This document shows, one piece after another, positions 18,799-27,793 of a stretch of DNA of 32,742 bases. The DNA lies in contig JAHBAM020000134.1 of assembly GCA_018500125.2 (NCBI GenBank), positions 1 through 32,742 of the forward strand, written 5' to 3'. A program made the position numbers and the translations under genes. Numbering within the stretch: position 1 is the stretch's first letter; the number at the start of each line of letters is the position of its first letter. The stretch comes from Roseobacter sp. (GTDB lineage: Bacteria > Pseudomonadota > Alphaproteobacteria > Rhodobacterales > Rhodobacteraceae). A model generated the notes under the pieces. That model worked only from the letters and a program-made list of their open reading frames with translations. It ran no database searches and was not told the origin of the DNA.

Positions 18799-18844
18799 AT
18801 ATCCTGGGGTGAATTGGCCGAAGGCCAAGAGGGGCAAAGCCCCT
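18797..18844 (+). repeat. Intergenic hairpin element 3' of the hydrolase gene
   Basis: AAATATCCTGGGG (18797-18809), then TTGGCC-gaa-GGCCAA (18814-18828) and AGGGGC-aaa-GCCCCT (18830-18844). Shares the AAATATCCYGGGG core with the 3450-3543 element in gene-sense orientation. Confidence 0.55.
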
Positions 18845-18915
18845 GACGCCGCCAAACCGCCGCCAAACCCAAGTGCCAAAACGGGTCACAGCCGCAGCGC
18901 CGGACCGGCCGCCGC

Positions 18916-19731
18916 CTAGTCGCCCACGCTGCGCTCGATCACCTGGTTCATGGTCTGGGACGGCGTCGCACATCCCGCCTCCCCGACAATACGCGCCGGC
19001 ACCCCCGCAACGGTCTTTTTGGCCGGAATATCCTCAAGCACAACAGAGCCGGCGGCGATCCGCGAACAATTGCCAACCTTGATATTGCCCAGCACCTTGG
19101 CCCCCGCTCCGATCAGAACACCATCGCCGATCTTGGGGTGACGGTCTTCTTCTTCCTTGCCGGTGCCGCCCAGCGTCACAGAATGCAGCATCGAGACATT
19201 GTCTCCCACCACAGCGGTTTCCCCGATCACAATCGAATGGGCATGGTCAATCATGATTCCCTTGCCGATTCTGGCACCGGGGTGAATATCGATGCCAAAG
19301 CTCTCGGAGCTGCGCATCTGGAAGAAATAGGCCAGATCCTTATGCCCCTGCTGCCAGAGCCAGTTGGAAATCCGGTAGGCCTGAACCGCCTGAAACCCTT
19401 TGAAAAACAGGATCGGCTGCAAAAAGCGGTGGCAGGCCGGATCACGGTCATAGACCGCAACAATATCGGCGCGCGCACTCATCGCAAGGCTCGCGTCCGC
19501 CCCATAGGCCTCATCACAAATCTCGCGCAAAATCTGCTCTGACATCTCGCTTGAGGCGAGCTTTGTCGAAATCCGGTAGGCCAGGGCCGTCTCGATCGAA
19601 TTGTGGTGCAAAATACAGGCGTGCACCAGCCCGCCAAGCAGCGGCTCGGCCTGCACAGCCTCCTCGGCTTCCCCTCGGATCTGCGCCCAGACAGGGTCCA
19701 GCTTGGCGAGATTGGTTTTGAGCTGCGGCAT
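18916..19731 (-). CDS. cysE: Serine O-acetyltransferase
   Basis: 'DPACHRFLQPILFFKGFQAVQAYRISNWLW', 'FGIDIHPGARIGKGIMIDHAHSIVIGETAVVGDNVSMLHSVTLGGTGKE' hexapeptide repeats. Confidence 0.95.
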   Translation of the reverse strand: MPQLKTNLAKLDPVWAQIRGEAEEAVQAEPLLGGLVHACILHHNSIETALAYRISTKLASSEMSEQILREICDEAYGADASLAMSARADIVAVYDRDPACHRFLQPILFFKGFQAVQAYRISNWLWQQGHKDLAYFFQMRSSESFGIDIHPGARIGKGIMIDHAHSIVIGETAVVGDNVSMLHSVTLGGTGKEEEDRHPKIGDGVLIGAGAKVLGNIKVGNCSRIAAGSVVLEDIPAKKTVAGVPARIVGEAGCATPSQTMNQVIERSVGD

Positions 19732-19859
19732 AACAATATCCTTTGCGCTTGCCCGCCCAATATAGCGCCAACCGGATCAGAGTGACAAACTGAAATCCCC
19801 GCAAAGGACTGTGCAAAAACGCACAATGTCGGCCCGAGTGGGGGCAGACCGCCGCATGG

Positions 19860-19874
19860 CTCTGCCGCGCAGAG
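19860..19874 (-). other. Short GC hairpin immediately 3' of the last GTA gene
   Basis: CTCTGC-cgc-GCAGAG two nt beyond the g15 stop (19877-19879); no T-tract. Confidence 0.35.
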
Positions 19875-19876
19875 GC

Positions 19877-22800
19877 TCACAGCCCCACATCAACCCGCGC
19901 AAAAGCCCCCGCCCCATAGAGCGCCGAGATCTGCGCCACAGCAAGCTGAAAGCCCCCCGCCGCGCCGTCTGCCGCCGCCTCTGCCGTGGTGTAGCTCCAC
20001 TCTGGCGCGCTCACGATATGCTCCCGCAGCACCGCTCCGCCAAGGCTCACCCGCACAAGATAGCGCTCGCTCTCCTCCCCGAGGGGCACATCATGGGCCT
20101 CCCAGCTGTCGCCGCCAATCCGCGTGCGCCGGATCCAGCTCGCCGCATAGCCCGCGCCGCTTTGCACAACCCGCAGATGACAGGGGCTGAGCGGCCTCAG
20201 GCCCACCCCGTCAAACGCCTGCAAAAGAGTGGTGTATGAGACGTCCTCATTTGCCCGGCTCGCCGGTCCGACACGGTAATACCGCCCAAGCCCGCGCTCG
20301 GAGGCCTGCACAGCAATCTGCTCGGGCCGCCCGTCGAGCAAAACAAAATAGCTCCCCGAAGGCCACTCCGCCGGCTGCCAGGCATCGCTGCCGAGTTGCC
20401 CGCGCAACAGATGGGTGAGCGCATAGGTCTTCTCGGCCACAAGCTCGGCCGTCTGAAACTGCACCAGCTCCCAATTCGCCGGGCTGCCATCGCCAATCGC
20501 GGCCAAATTCGCCCCGTTCAGCAGCGCCAACTCGCTCACCGACGCCAGTCTCCCCGACGTCAGCTGCACCGTCAGCCCCGCGCCCCGGTCATACAGCCCC
20601 GCGCAAGCGGCCCTGAGCGGCGTCGTCAGCACGCCCAAAGTGCTGCGCGCCGGGATCAGCTTGTCAAAGTGGTAGCCCTCGCCGTCACTTGAGCGATACA
20701 GCGCCGCCGGGCCGGGCCAAGGCTGCGCCGTCACCGCAAGATGGGGCGCATGAGGCACCTCGTCGCCGCGCAAAAGCGGCAAATCGAGAAACAGCGGAAA
20801 AACAGGCACCGCCGGCCTGAAGCCCGACATCAACGGCGCATCCTCGGCCATCTCCAGAGGGCGGTAGCTCTCCGGTTCGATCCGCACCGCCTCGACAATC
20901 TGCTCCCGCCCGATCTCGACCCGATCCACCCGCAAGAGCTGATCTGTGCCCTCAAACCCCAAGCGCAGCACATCGCCCGCCGCCACATCCAGCCGTGACG
21001 GTGGCAGCGCAAAGCGCAGCGTGTCGCGCCCGACCCGCGCCTCCGAAAGCCAGCGCTCGACAATCTGGCGCCCAGCGCCCCGCTCCAGCACAAGCGGCAG
21101 CTCCGAAACCGCAACAGCCTGCGTGGCCTCATCCGGCAAGACAGCCTCCTCGGCAATCGTCTCAAAATCGGCCCCACTCTGGATAAAGCGCAGCCGCACC
21201 CGCCCCATCAAGTCGGCCTCCGAGGCGCGCAGCCGCTCCACATCGGCCTCCAGATCCTCACACAGCGCCACAGAACTTGCCTCAAGGGCATGGTCCGCCT
21301 GACCCTTGCGCATCAGGAACACCAGCCGGCCATCGCGCTCCACCGCATCAAAGCCATAGGCCAGCATCAAGGGCTGAAGCGAGGCCCGCGCCGGCTCGAC
21401 CTGCCCTACGGCATAGCCCTCGACCATGCCCTCAAGATCACGCACATCATAGTCACTCAGCCCCGCGCGCTCGCATAGCTCGGCCACCACCGACGACAGC
21501 CGGCGCGACGACGCCCGCCCGCTCACCCAATGGCCGCGCCCATAGTTGCCGCCATCGCTCCAGACCGCCTCAAGCGCTGGAAACTGCGGAAAGGGCCGCG
21601 CATCCCACGCCCAGACAAAGGCATGGCGCATATCCAGCATCACCCCGTCATATTCGACAGAGGCAGGGTTGTTTTCGGGCCGCGCCCAAAACCTTAGCAT
21701 GGCGCGCAAATATTGCGCCTGAAGATAGTCGTCGCGCCGCCCGTTGGACGCATACGGCAGGCGGCTCTCGCTTGATTTCGGATCAAGAAACTTGTTGGGC
21801 TGGTTTGTGCCCTTGTCGATCGCCGCACAGCCAAGCTCGGTAAACCAGATCGGCTTGGATTGCGGAATCCAGGCCGTCGGCGTTTGCGAGCGCTGCCCGT
21901 TCACCCGCTCGTGGTGATCAGAAGACCACCAGTTCACAATATCCTTATAGCGCCAAATCCACGGCTCGGAGTGGTCCCCGTCCTCGATCGGCGTGCGGAT
22001 CTGCGCCGCCCGCGCTTCGGGCGAATGGTAATACCAGTCATAGCCCTCCCCCCCCAGAATATTGGCCTCCAGATAGTCAAGGTTGTAAATCGAGCCATAG
22101 GCCGCGTCGGCCTCGCCCGCCTCCCCCCGCCAGTCACTGAGCGGCATATAATTGTCGATCCCGACAAAATCGATAGCATCATCCGCCCAGAGCGGATCGA
22201 GATGAAAGAAGCGGTCCCCCGCCTCCTCAAAGCCGAAATACTCCGACCAATCCGCGCAATAGCCGATCTTCACATCTGGCCCCAAAAGCGCGCGCACCTC
22301 GGCGGCGAGGCTTTTCAGCGCGGCCACAGCCACAAAACCCGACGCGCCGCGAATTTTGGTCAGCTCGCGCATCTCCGAGCCGATCGAAAAGCTCTCAACG
22401 CCCCCCGCCGCCAGACAGAGCGCCGCATTGTGCAAAATAAAGCGCCGATAGCCCCATTCGTCTGGGCCGGAATATGTCACCACACCGCCGGAAACCGCAA
22501 AATCATCCGCCGTGGCCGTGCCAAAGAAAGCCGCAACCTCCTGATCCGCCGCCACGCTCCCGCTAGCGCCCGCAAGCGTGATCCGCCCCCGCCACGGAAA
22601 GGCAGGCTGGCCACTTTCGCCCGTGGTAGGATCAGGCAGATCGTTGCCCGCCAGCTGGTCCATCAGGATAAACGGGTAATACAACACCTCAAGGCCCTGC
22701 GCGTGCAGATGGTGGATCGCCTCGATCACCGCCGCATCCGAGGGCGTCCCGCCATAGAGAGGCCGCCCCTCGGCGTCCTTGACCACCTCTTGCGCCACCC

Positions 22801-23773
22801 CGCGCGTCAGCCCCGCCACAGCCCAGGGCATCTCGCTGCCGTCATGGCGCCTTTGCTCGACCTTGGGGCGCAGCTCGCACTGCCCACAGCGCAGATCGCC
22901 CCCGAACCAGCTCACAATCAGCGAGCTGGCCTTCACGTTGGGCAGCTCCGTCACCAGCCGCTCAGTGGCAACCACAAAATCAGCCTTGCCCGCAGGCGTA
23001 TTCACATTGGCCAGCGCCGCCTGTCCGACCCCGTAATCATACCGCACAGGCGTTGTGGCGAGCGTATATTCGCCACTGCCGGGCATCATGGCCACAGCCT
23101 GCACCGCATGGGCCATATCCTCGCCCGCGTCCTCAAGATGCGCCTGCGTCGGGCGCATCACCTCAAACTCGAACTGTGGCACACGGTTGCCAAACCGCTC
23201 AAGCGCCAGCTCCTCAAGCACAACATACGCCGTGCCGCGATAGGCCGGCACCTGCCCTGCGCCTTCTACAGCCTCCATCTTCGGATCAGGCATCTGGTCG
23301 GGCAGGCCCCGATAGACCCGCATCCCGAGACTCTCCGGGTCAAGCTCGACACCATCCGCCCAAACCCGTCCAACCCCGGAGATCACCCCGTCGCAGAGGC
23401 CGATCGCCATGCTCACACTATAGCTAAAACTCTGCGTCACAGGCCGCGCCGGCGCGCCCTTGCCGCCGCCTCCGCCGCCCGTGGTGGTCACTGTTTCGGC
23501 AAACTGGCTCGCCCAGATCACCTGTCCGGCAACGCGCATCCGCCCGTAAACCTGCGCCACAGGCTCGCCCTCGCCCGCGCGGGTGAGCCGAAAGCGCTCG
23601 ACGCGGCCATGCTCGACCACCTCAGAGCCTTGCCCCATCACCCTCTGATCAATCGCGCGCCCCGCCACGGCCCCCGCAAAGCGCCCGACCGCCGTCATCG
23701 ACAGCCCCAGAACAGAGCCACCCACAGAGCCGCCAATCGCCGCCCCTGCGGCCGAAAGAAGTATGGTTGCCAT
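19877..23773 (-). CDS. g15: GTA g15-like host-specificity / baseplate megatron protein (TIM-barrel-like domain)
   Basis: 1298 aa; N-terminal 'ATILLSAAGAAIGGSVGGSVLGLS'; 'WADDAIDFVGIDNYMPLSDWRGEAG' and 'SKPIWFTELGCAAIDKGTNQPNKF' typical of the GTA TIM-barrel protein; last gene of the cluster. Confidence 0.95.
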   Translation of the reverse strand: MATILLSAAGAAIGGSVGGSVLGLSMTAVGRFAGAVAGRAIDQRVMGQGSEVVEHGRVERFRLTRAGEGEPVAQVYGRMRVAGQVIWASQFAETVTTTGGGGGGKGAPARPVTQSFSYSVSMAIGLCDGVISGVGRVWADGVELDPESLGMRVYRGLPDQMPDPKMEAVEGAGQVPAYRGTAYVVLEELALERFGNRVPQFEFEVMRPTQAHLEDAGEDMAHAVQAVAMMPGSGEYTLATTPVRYDYGVGQAALANVNTPAGKADFVVATERLVTELPNVKASSLIVSWFGGDLRCGQCELRPKVEQRRHDGSEMPWAVAGLTRGVAQEVVKDAEGRPLYGGTPSDAAVIEAIHHLHAQGLEVLYYPFILMDQLAGNDLPDPTTGESGQPAFPWRGRITLAGASGSVAADQEVAAFFGTATADDFAVSGGVVTYSGPDEWGYRRFILHNAALCLAAGGVESFSIGSEMRELTKIRGASGFVAVAALKSLAAEVRALLGPDVKIGYCADWSEYFGFEEAGDRFFHLDPLWADDAIDFVGIDNYMPLSDWRGEAGEADAAYGSIYNLDYLEANILGGEGYDWYYHSPEARAAQIRTPIEDGDHSEPWIWRYKDIVNWWSSDHHERVNGQRSQTPTAWIPQSKPIWFTELGCAAIDKGTNQPNKFLDPKSSESRLPYASNGRRDDYLQAQYLRAMLRFWARPENNPASVEYDGVMLDMRHAFVWAWDARPFPQFPALEAVWSDGGNYGRGHWVSGRASSRRLSSVVAELCERAGLSDYDVRDLEGMVEGYAVGQVEPARASLQPLMLAYGFDAVERDGRLVFLMRKGQADHALEASSVALCEDLEADVERLRASEADLMGRVRLRFIQSGADFETIAEEAVLPDEATQAVAVSELPLVLERGAGRQIVERWLSEARVGRDTLRFALPPSRLDVAAGDVLRLGFEGTDQLLRVDRVEIGREQIVEAVRIEPESYRPLEMAEDAPLMSGFRPAVPVFPLFLDLPLLRGDEVPHAPHLAVTAQPWPGPAALYRSSDGEGYHFDKLIPARSTLGVLTTPLRAACAGLYDRGAGLTVQLTSGRLASVSELALLNGANLAAIGDGSPANWELVQFQTAELVAEKTYALTHLLRGQLGSDAWQPAEWPSGSYFVLLDGRPEQIAVQASERGLGRYYRVGPASRANEDVSYTTLLQAFDGVGLRPLSPCHLRVVQSGAGYAASWIRRTRIGGDSWEAHDVPLGEESERYLVRVSLGGAVLREHIVSAPEWSYTTAEAAADGAAGGFQLAVAQISALYGAGAFARVDVGL

Positions 23774-24219
23774 CAGCTGATCTCCTCAGGAAAACGAAAC
23801 AAAGCCGCAACGCGGCGCTGCCAGGGCGGGGTGAGCGGGCTTTCCAGAACCGCATGACCCGAATAGGCATGAATAAACTTGGGGGCCGCCCCGCAGGCCG
23901 AAAGAATTCCCAGATGCTTGGCAACGGCCCCCCGCCGCATTCGAAACAAAAGCACATCCCCCGCCTCGGCCTCGGCCCAAGACACCGCCGAGAAATGCCG
24001 TGCCGCCGCCGCCCAGAGCCGCTCCTCTTGCTGTGGCTCGGCCCAGTCGGGCGTATAGGCGGGCACAGCCTCAGGCTCCGCGCCATAGACCGCCCGCCAG
24101 ACCCCGCGCACAAGGCCCAGACAGTCAGTGCCCACCCCGCGCCGCGAGGCCTGATGGTGGTATGGCGTGCCAATCCAGCCCCGCGCTTCTGTGAGCACCG
24201 CTTTGGCAATCTCGCTCAT
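23773..24219 (-). CDS. g14: GTA g14-like NlpC/P60 cell-wall peptidase
   Basis: 148 aa; Cys motif 'GVGTDCLGLVRGVWR' and His in 'AKHLGILSACG'; position in cluster. Confidence 0.92.
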   Translation of the reverse strand: MSEIAKAVLTEARGWIGTPYHHQASRRGVGTDCLGLVRGVWRAVYGAEPEAVPAYTPDWAEPQQEERLWAAAARHFSAVSWAEAEAGDVLLFRMRRGAVAKHLGILSACGAAPKFIHAYSGHAVLESPLTPPWQRRVAALFRFPEEIS

Positions 24220-25106
24220 GAGCGCCGGCTCCCGCCGCCGGTCTGGCCGGCACTCTGGGGCTGCACAGCCAACCAGCTGTCGCCCGGAAGATCGGGAAAG
24301 CCCTGAAAATTCAGTATGTTGTTGAACTTTTCGCGGCAGGTTCCAAGCCGCTTGTCACATCCCGCCACAAGCCGGATCTCATCGCCAACCGCAATCGCTG
24401 CACGCATCGGGTGCCACAGCTCGATCACGCGGGTCTCGCCCTCAAAAAAGTCGCGCTTCACCTGGCCTTTCAGCCCCAGCGCCGCGCCGCTCAGAGCCTC
24501 AAGCGTGCCAAAGCCAAACCAGCCCTCCGCAAAGCCCGTCATCGCCTCAAAGCGAAACACCCGCCGCTCCGACACAGCTTCCACCGCTCGGAGCGAAAAA
24601 TAGCCCTCGCGCAAACGCTCAAAGCCGCAGGCCGCATCGCCCAAAACGGCCGTGCAGGGCTTCTGATAGACCCGCCCGACAGGCCGGCCCAAAGCCTCGC
24701 TCAGCCCGCGCAACTCGGCGTGAAAGGCTCCGTTGCCGCGGCGCAGCTCGCCGATTGTGCCGGCAAACATCAGCTGGCGCGCGCTTACATCGGCCCAGTT
24801 CACCAGCCAGCAGCGCACACCAGCGCCGTCATAGCGCCCCGCCTCGATATCGGCCTCCCGCAGGCTCGCATCACTCAGCGCGCCCATGGTCTCGCTGTTG
24901 TCCACAGACAGCCCCGTCGCCTGCTGCAACCGCGCAGCGCTCATGCCCGTATCGGCGCGAAACTGGACCCCCTCAAAGGCGAGTGGCCCGTCATGGTCGG
25001 TAAATCCAAGCACCTCACCGTCGCGCCGCGTCACCGCCCAACAGCGACACACCGTCGTGATCCCGCTCTGCAAATGCGCAAGCAGATCGCCCCTCACGCC
25101 CCCCAT
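24216..25106 (-). CDS. g13: GTA g13-like DUF2163 hub protein
   Basis: 296 aa; 'CWAVTRRDGEVLGFTDHDGPL'; C-terminal 'VAGCDKRLGTCREKFNNILNFQGFPDLPG'. Confidence 0.93.
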   Translation of the reverse strand: MGGVRGDLLAHLQSGITTVCRCWAVTRRDGEVLGFTDHDGPLAFEGVQFRADTGMSAARLQQATGLSVDNSETMGALSDASLREADIEAGRYDGAGVRCWLVNWADVSARQLMFAGTIGELRRGNGAFHAELRGLSEALGRPVGRVYQKPCTAVLGDAACGFERLREGYFSLRAVEAVSERRVFRFEAMTGFAEGWFGFGTLEALSGAALGLKGQVKRDFFEGETRVIELWHPMRAAIAVGDEIRLVAGCDKRLGTCREKFNNILNFQGFPDLPGDSWLAVQPQSAGQTGGGSRRS

Positions 25107-25738
25107 CAGACCCGAAGCTCCACCACAGGCACATCAGGCACTTCGCCGGCCTCGAATGTCGCCGCCGAGGCCACAATCCGGTCGCTGTCAAAGCGCACCG
25201 GCACATCAAAGTGAAACCCCGCCGTGATCTCCACACCGACACTCGGCGGATGCACAAAATGCAGCTGCCCGGTGGTATAATCCACCGTATAATCAAGCCC
25301 TTCGCTCTTTTCGTCGCCCGACAGCCCGATCCGCACACTGCCTTCCACAGGCTTGGCAATCGGACGGGCATAGGTCTGCTCTCCCGAGCGGTAGACCTTC
25401 ACAAGCTGAAAGACAGTCCGGACCTCATCGCCGACCGCAATGATCTCGTCTTCAAAGCCGACCTCCCGCGAGGGCCGCCCGGTCTGAAAGTCGGTCCAGT
25501 CCTTCCAGCGAAAGCCGTGCATCCGCCCGCGCCGCGCCTCAAAGAATGCCAGCACCGCATCAATATCATCCATCGAGCGCAGCCCCATTCCCGCATCATA
25601 GCGGCGGCGCGAATGCGCCCAGGGCGTGTTGCGCTCCTCAAACCCGTTGGCAAGGCTCACCACATCAGTGCGCCGCTCAGGCCCGCCAGAGGCGCCAAAG
25701 CTCAGGCTCGTCGGAAATCTAACCTCATGAAACTGCAT
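25106..25738 (-). CDS. g12: GTA g12-like DUF2460 distal tail protein
   Basis: 210 aa; 'MQFHEVRFPTSLSFGASGGPERRTDVVSL', 'FFEARRGRMHGFRWKDWTDF', 'TGQLHFVHPPSVGVEITAGFHFDVPVRFD'. Confidence 0.94.
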   Translation of the reverse strand: MQFHEVRFPTSLSFGASGGPERRTDVVSLANGFEERNTPWAHSRRRYDAGMGLRSMDDIDAVLAFFEARRGRMHGFRWKDWTDFQTGRPSREVGFEDEIIAVGDEVRTVFQLVKVYRSGEQTYARPIAKPVEGSVRIGLSGDEKSEGLDYTVDYTTGQLHFVHPPSVGVEITAGFHFDVPVRFDSDRIVASAATFEAGEVPDVPVVELRV

Positions 25739-25747
25739 GATTTTCTC

Positions 25748-26407
25748 CTATCTGTTGCGATTGCCACGGGCGAGTGCACGGCCCATCTGCGCGGCGATCT
25801 GGCTTTGGGAGCGGCGAAAGCCCTCGGCATCGGGGGTGGTGATATTCATCACCACAGTGATGGCGCGCCCTGTCTCGGCCTTCACCCCGAGCTTGCCATC
25901 GGCCCCGCGCGCAAGCGGCATAATCGCCTCCGGCCCGGCCTCGCCCATCAGCCCCGTGCCGCCCCGCATCGGGAAGGTCACGGGGCTGTTGACCACCCCG
26001 CCGTTGGCAAAGGGCATCACGCGGCCCTGCGCAAAGCTGGCGCCCTTCTCAAAAGGAAAAAGCCCGCCCATCAGCCCGCCGATGCTATTGGCAAGCAGCC
26101 CGCCGAAATGGTCGGTCACAGGCTTTACAGCCGCCGAATAGCTGGCATTGACCATCGATTGCGCCACCGTGCCAAGCACATCCGACAGCTTGGCCCCATC
26201 CAGCACAACGCCATCAACCGCGCGCCGCAGCCCCCGGCTCAACCCGCGCTCCAGCGTGGCAACCTCCTGCCCCGTCTGCGAAAAACTCGCACGCACGCGC
26301 CGCAGCTCGGCATCAAAGCTCGCCGCCATGCCCGCCGCCGCACCAAGGCTCTGCTCCAGCGCATCCGCCTTCAGCTCCATATCATCCAACCCATCAAAAT
26401 CGCTCAT
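25748..26407 (-). CDS. g11: GTA g11-like short tail tape measure protein
   Basis: 'MSDFDGLDDMELKADALEQSLGAAAGMAASFDAELRRV', 'FANGGVVNSPVTFPMRGGTGLMGEAGPEAIMPLARGADGKLGV'. Start 26407 rather than 26455. Confidence 0.9.
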   Translation of the reverse strand: MSDFDGLDDMELKADALEQSLGAAAGMAASFDAELRRVRASFSQTGQEVATLERGLSRGLRRAVDGVVLDGAKLSDVLGTVAQSMVNASYSAAVKPVTDHFGGLLANSIGGLMGGLFPFEKGASFAQGRVMPFANGGVVNSPVTFPMRGGTGLMGEAGPEAIMPLARGADGKLGVKAETGRAITVVMNITTPDAEGFRRSQSQIAAQMGRALARGNRNR

Positions 26408-26612
26408 GGTGTTCCTCGTTCTTTTCTCTCGCAGTGGCATCGGGATAAGCCTCAAGCAGCGCCTGAAGCCCGGTTTTGTCCAAAGGCCGCAAGCGCGCCT
26501 CTGGCCCCAGCATCAACATCAGCTCCACAGGCGTCAGCGCCCAGAAGGCCTGCGGGCTGAGCCGCAGACGGGTCAGCCCGAGCCGCAGCAGTTCGGCCCA
26601 GTCAAAGCGCAT
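26394..26612 (-). CDS. GTA g10.1-like tail assembly chaperone (small ORF)
   Basis: Internal start MRFDWAELLRLGLTRLRLSPQAFWALTPVELMLMLG at 26612, overlapping the g10 stop; 72 aa. Confidence 0.82.
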   Translation of the reverse strand: MRFDWAELLRLGLTRLRLSPQAFWALTPVELMLMLGPEARLRPLDKTGLQALLEAYPDATAREKNEEHHERF

Positions 26613-26937
26613 GGCGCTCCCCCTCAGGCAGCATGAAAGCCCGCGCCAGCAAAAGCGCCGCCGCCCGCGCCGCCGCCATCGGCCCGCCCTCAATCTCGGC
26701 GTGGAGCAAATCCTCCGCGCGCCCCTGCCAGCCGCCGCCGCGAAGGCCAGCCACAATCAGCCTCATGACATCGCGGCTGCTAAAGCTCCCCCCCTCAAAG
26801 CGTCCCACCAGCGCCACAAGCGTGTCCTCGCCCATCGCCGCCTCAAGCTCGGCCAGCGCCCCAAGCGTGAGCTTGAGCACACGGCGCTCGCCCTCAAGGA
26901 CAAGCGCCACCTCAGAGGCAAACGGGTTGCCCATCAC
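26602..26937 (-). CDS. g10: GTA g10-like tail assembly protein
   Basis: 111 aa; 'EVALVLEGERRVLKLTLGALAELEAAMGEDTLVALVGRFE' typical of the GTA gp10 family. Confidence 0.88.
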   Translation of the reverse strand: MMGNPFASEVALVLEGERRVLKLTLGALAELEAAMGEDTLVALVGRFEGGSFSSRDVMRLIVAGLRGGGWQGRAEDLLHAEIEGGPMAAARAAALLLARAFMLPEGERHAL

Positions 26938-27353
26938 ACACTCGCCGGCGCAAAGCTCAGCGCCCCCGCCGAATTGAGTGATAGCTCATAGCTCGCCTCG
27001 CCGTTGTAACTGCCCGAATACTCGATCGAAGCCACCTGAAACGCGCCCTCGATCGTGCCAAAATCAGGAATAATCACCTGAAAATCAGGCGTCTCCCCGT
27101 CAAAGAAAATCTGGCGCGCACGCTCGTCGCTCGCCGCATCCTTAAAGACGCCCGAGCCAGACAGCGACGCCGATTTGACCCCCGCGCCGCCAAGAATTTC
27201 GCGCCAGCCGCCCGCGCTCTCAAGGCTGGTCACATCCACGCTCTCGGCGTTAAAGCTGAGCCGCGTCGCCCGCAGCCCCGCAATGGTTTCAAACAGGCCG
27301 TCGCCCGTCAGGTCGATCTTGATCAGAAGCTCTTTACCGTTCTGTGCCGTCAT
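26934..27353 (-). CDS. g9: GTA g9-like major tail protein
   Basis: 139 aa; 'MTAQNGKELLIKIDLTGDGLFETIAGLRATRLSFNAESVDVTSLESAGGWREIL'. Confidence 0.92.
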   Translation of the reverse strand: MTAQNGKELLIKIDLTGDGLFETIAGLRATRLSFNAESVDVTSLESAGGWREILGGAGVKSASLSGSGVFKDAASDERARQIFFDGETPDFQVIIPDFGTIEGAFQVASIEYSGSYNGEASYELSLNSAGALSFAPASV

Positions 27354-27379
27354 GGGAAATCTCCAATGTTGTCTGTAAG

Positions 27380-27793
27380 TTAGCTGTCGTCCTGCACCCG
27401 CGCGCGAAAGCGCAGATCAATCCGCCGTATCGCGCCCGTGCCCTCGCGGGTGGCGCTCGCGCGGTCAAATCCAAGGCCGATCAGCCTGCCGCGCATGAGC
27501 GTCAATGGCGCATCCACAAGCACATCGCTCACCCGCCCCGCCACATCCTTGGCCGCCTGAAAGCCTGCGCTGTCTGTGACCACCGAAACAGTGAACAAAT
27601 GCAGCGCGCCCGCGCCTGTCTTGTCCGAACTGTCGAGCACATTTTCCGGCCCCAAAGCCACATAGGTGCCCGGAAGGCTGCCTGAGGGAAGCGCATCATA
27701 AATCGCCGCACCCACCAGCGCGGCCAGTGGCGCATCCGCGATCAAGGCCTGATAAACCGCCGCCTGAAGTGAGGCGGAAACACCATAGCTCAT
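27380..27793 (-). CDS. g8: GTA g8-like tail terminator (DUF3168)
   Basis: 137 aa; 'MSYGVSASLQAAVYQALIADAPLAALVGAAIYDALP', C-terminal 'IRRIDLRFRARVQDD'. Confidence 0.9.
   Translation of the reverse strand: MSYGVSASLQAAVYQALIADAPLAALVGAAIYDALPSGSLPGTYVALGPENVLDSSDKTGAGALHLFTVSVVTDSAGFQAAKDVAGRVSDVLVDAPLTLMRGRLIGLGFDRASATREGTGAIRRIDLRFRARVQDDS

Noticed and set aside
17761-18879. 372-aa minus-strand ORF
   Set aside because: Antisense to the M20 dipeptidase and hydrolase genes, whose motifs are clear on the plus strand.
21860-23857. 665-aa plus-strand ORF
   Set aside because: Fully antisense to g15 (TIM-barrel protein); Arg/His/Pro-rich composition without motifs, consistent with a shadow ORF.
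25211-26560. 449-aa plus-strand ORF
   Set aside because: Antisense to g11/g12; shadow ORF composition.
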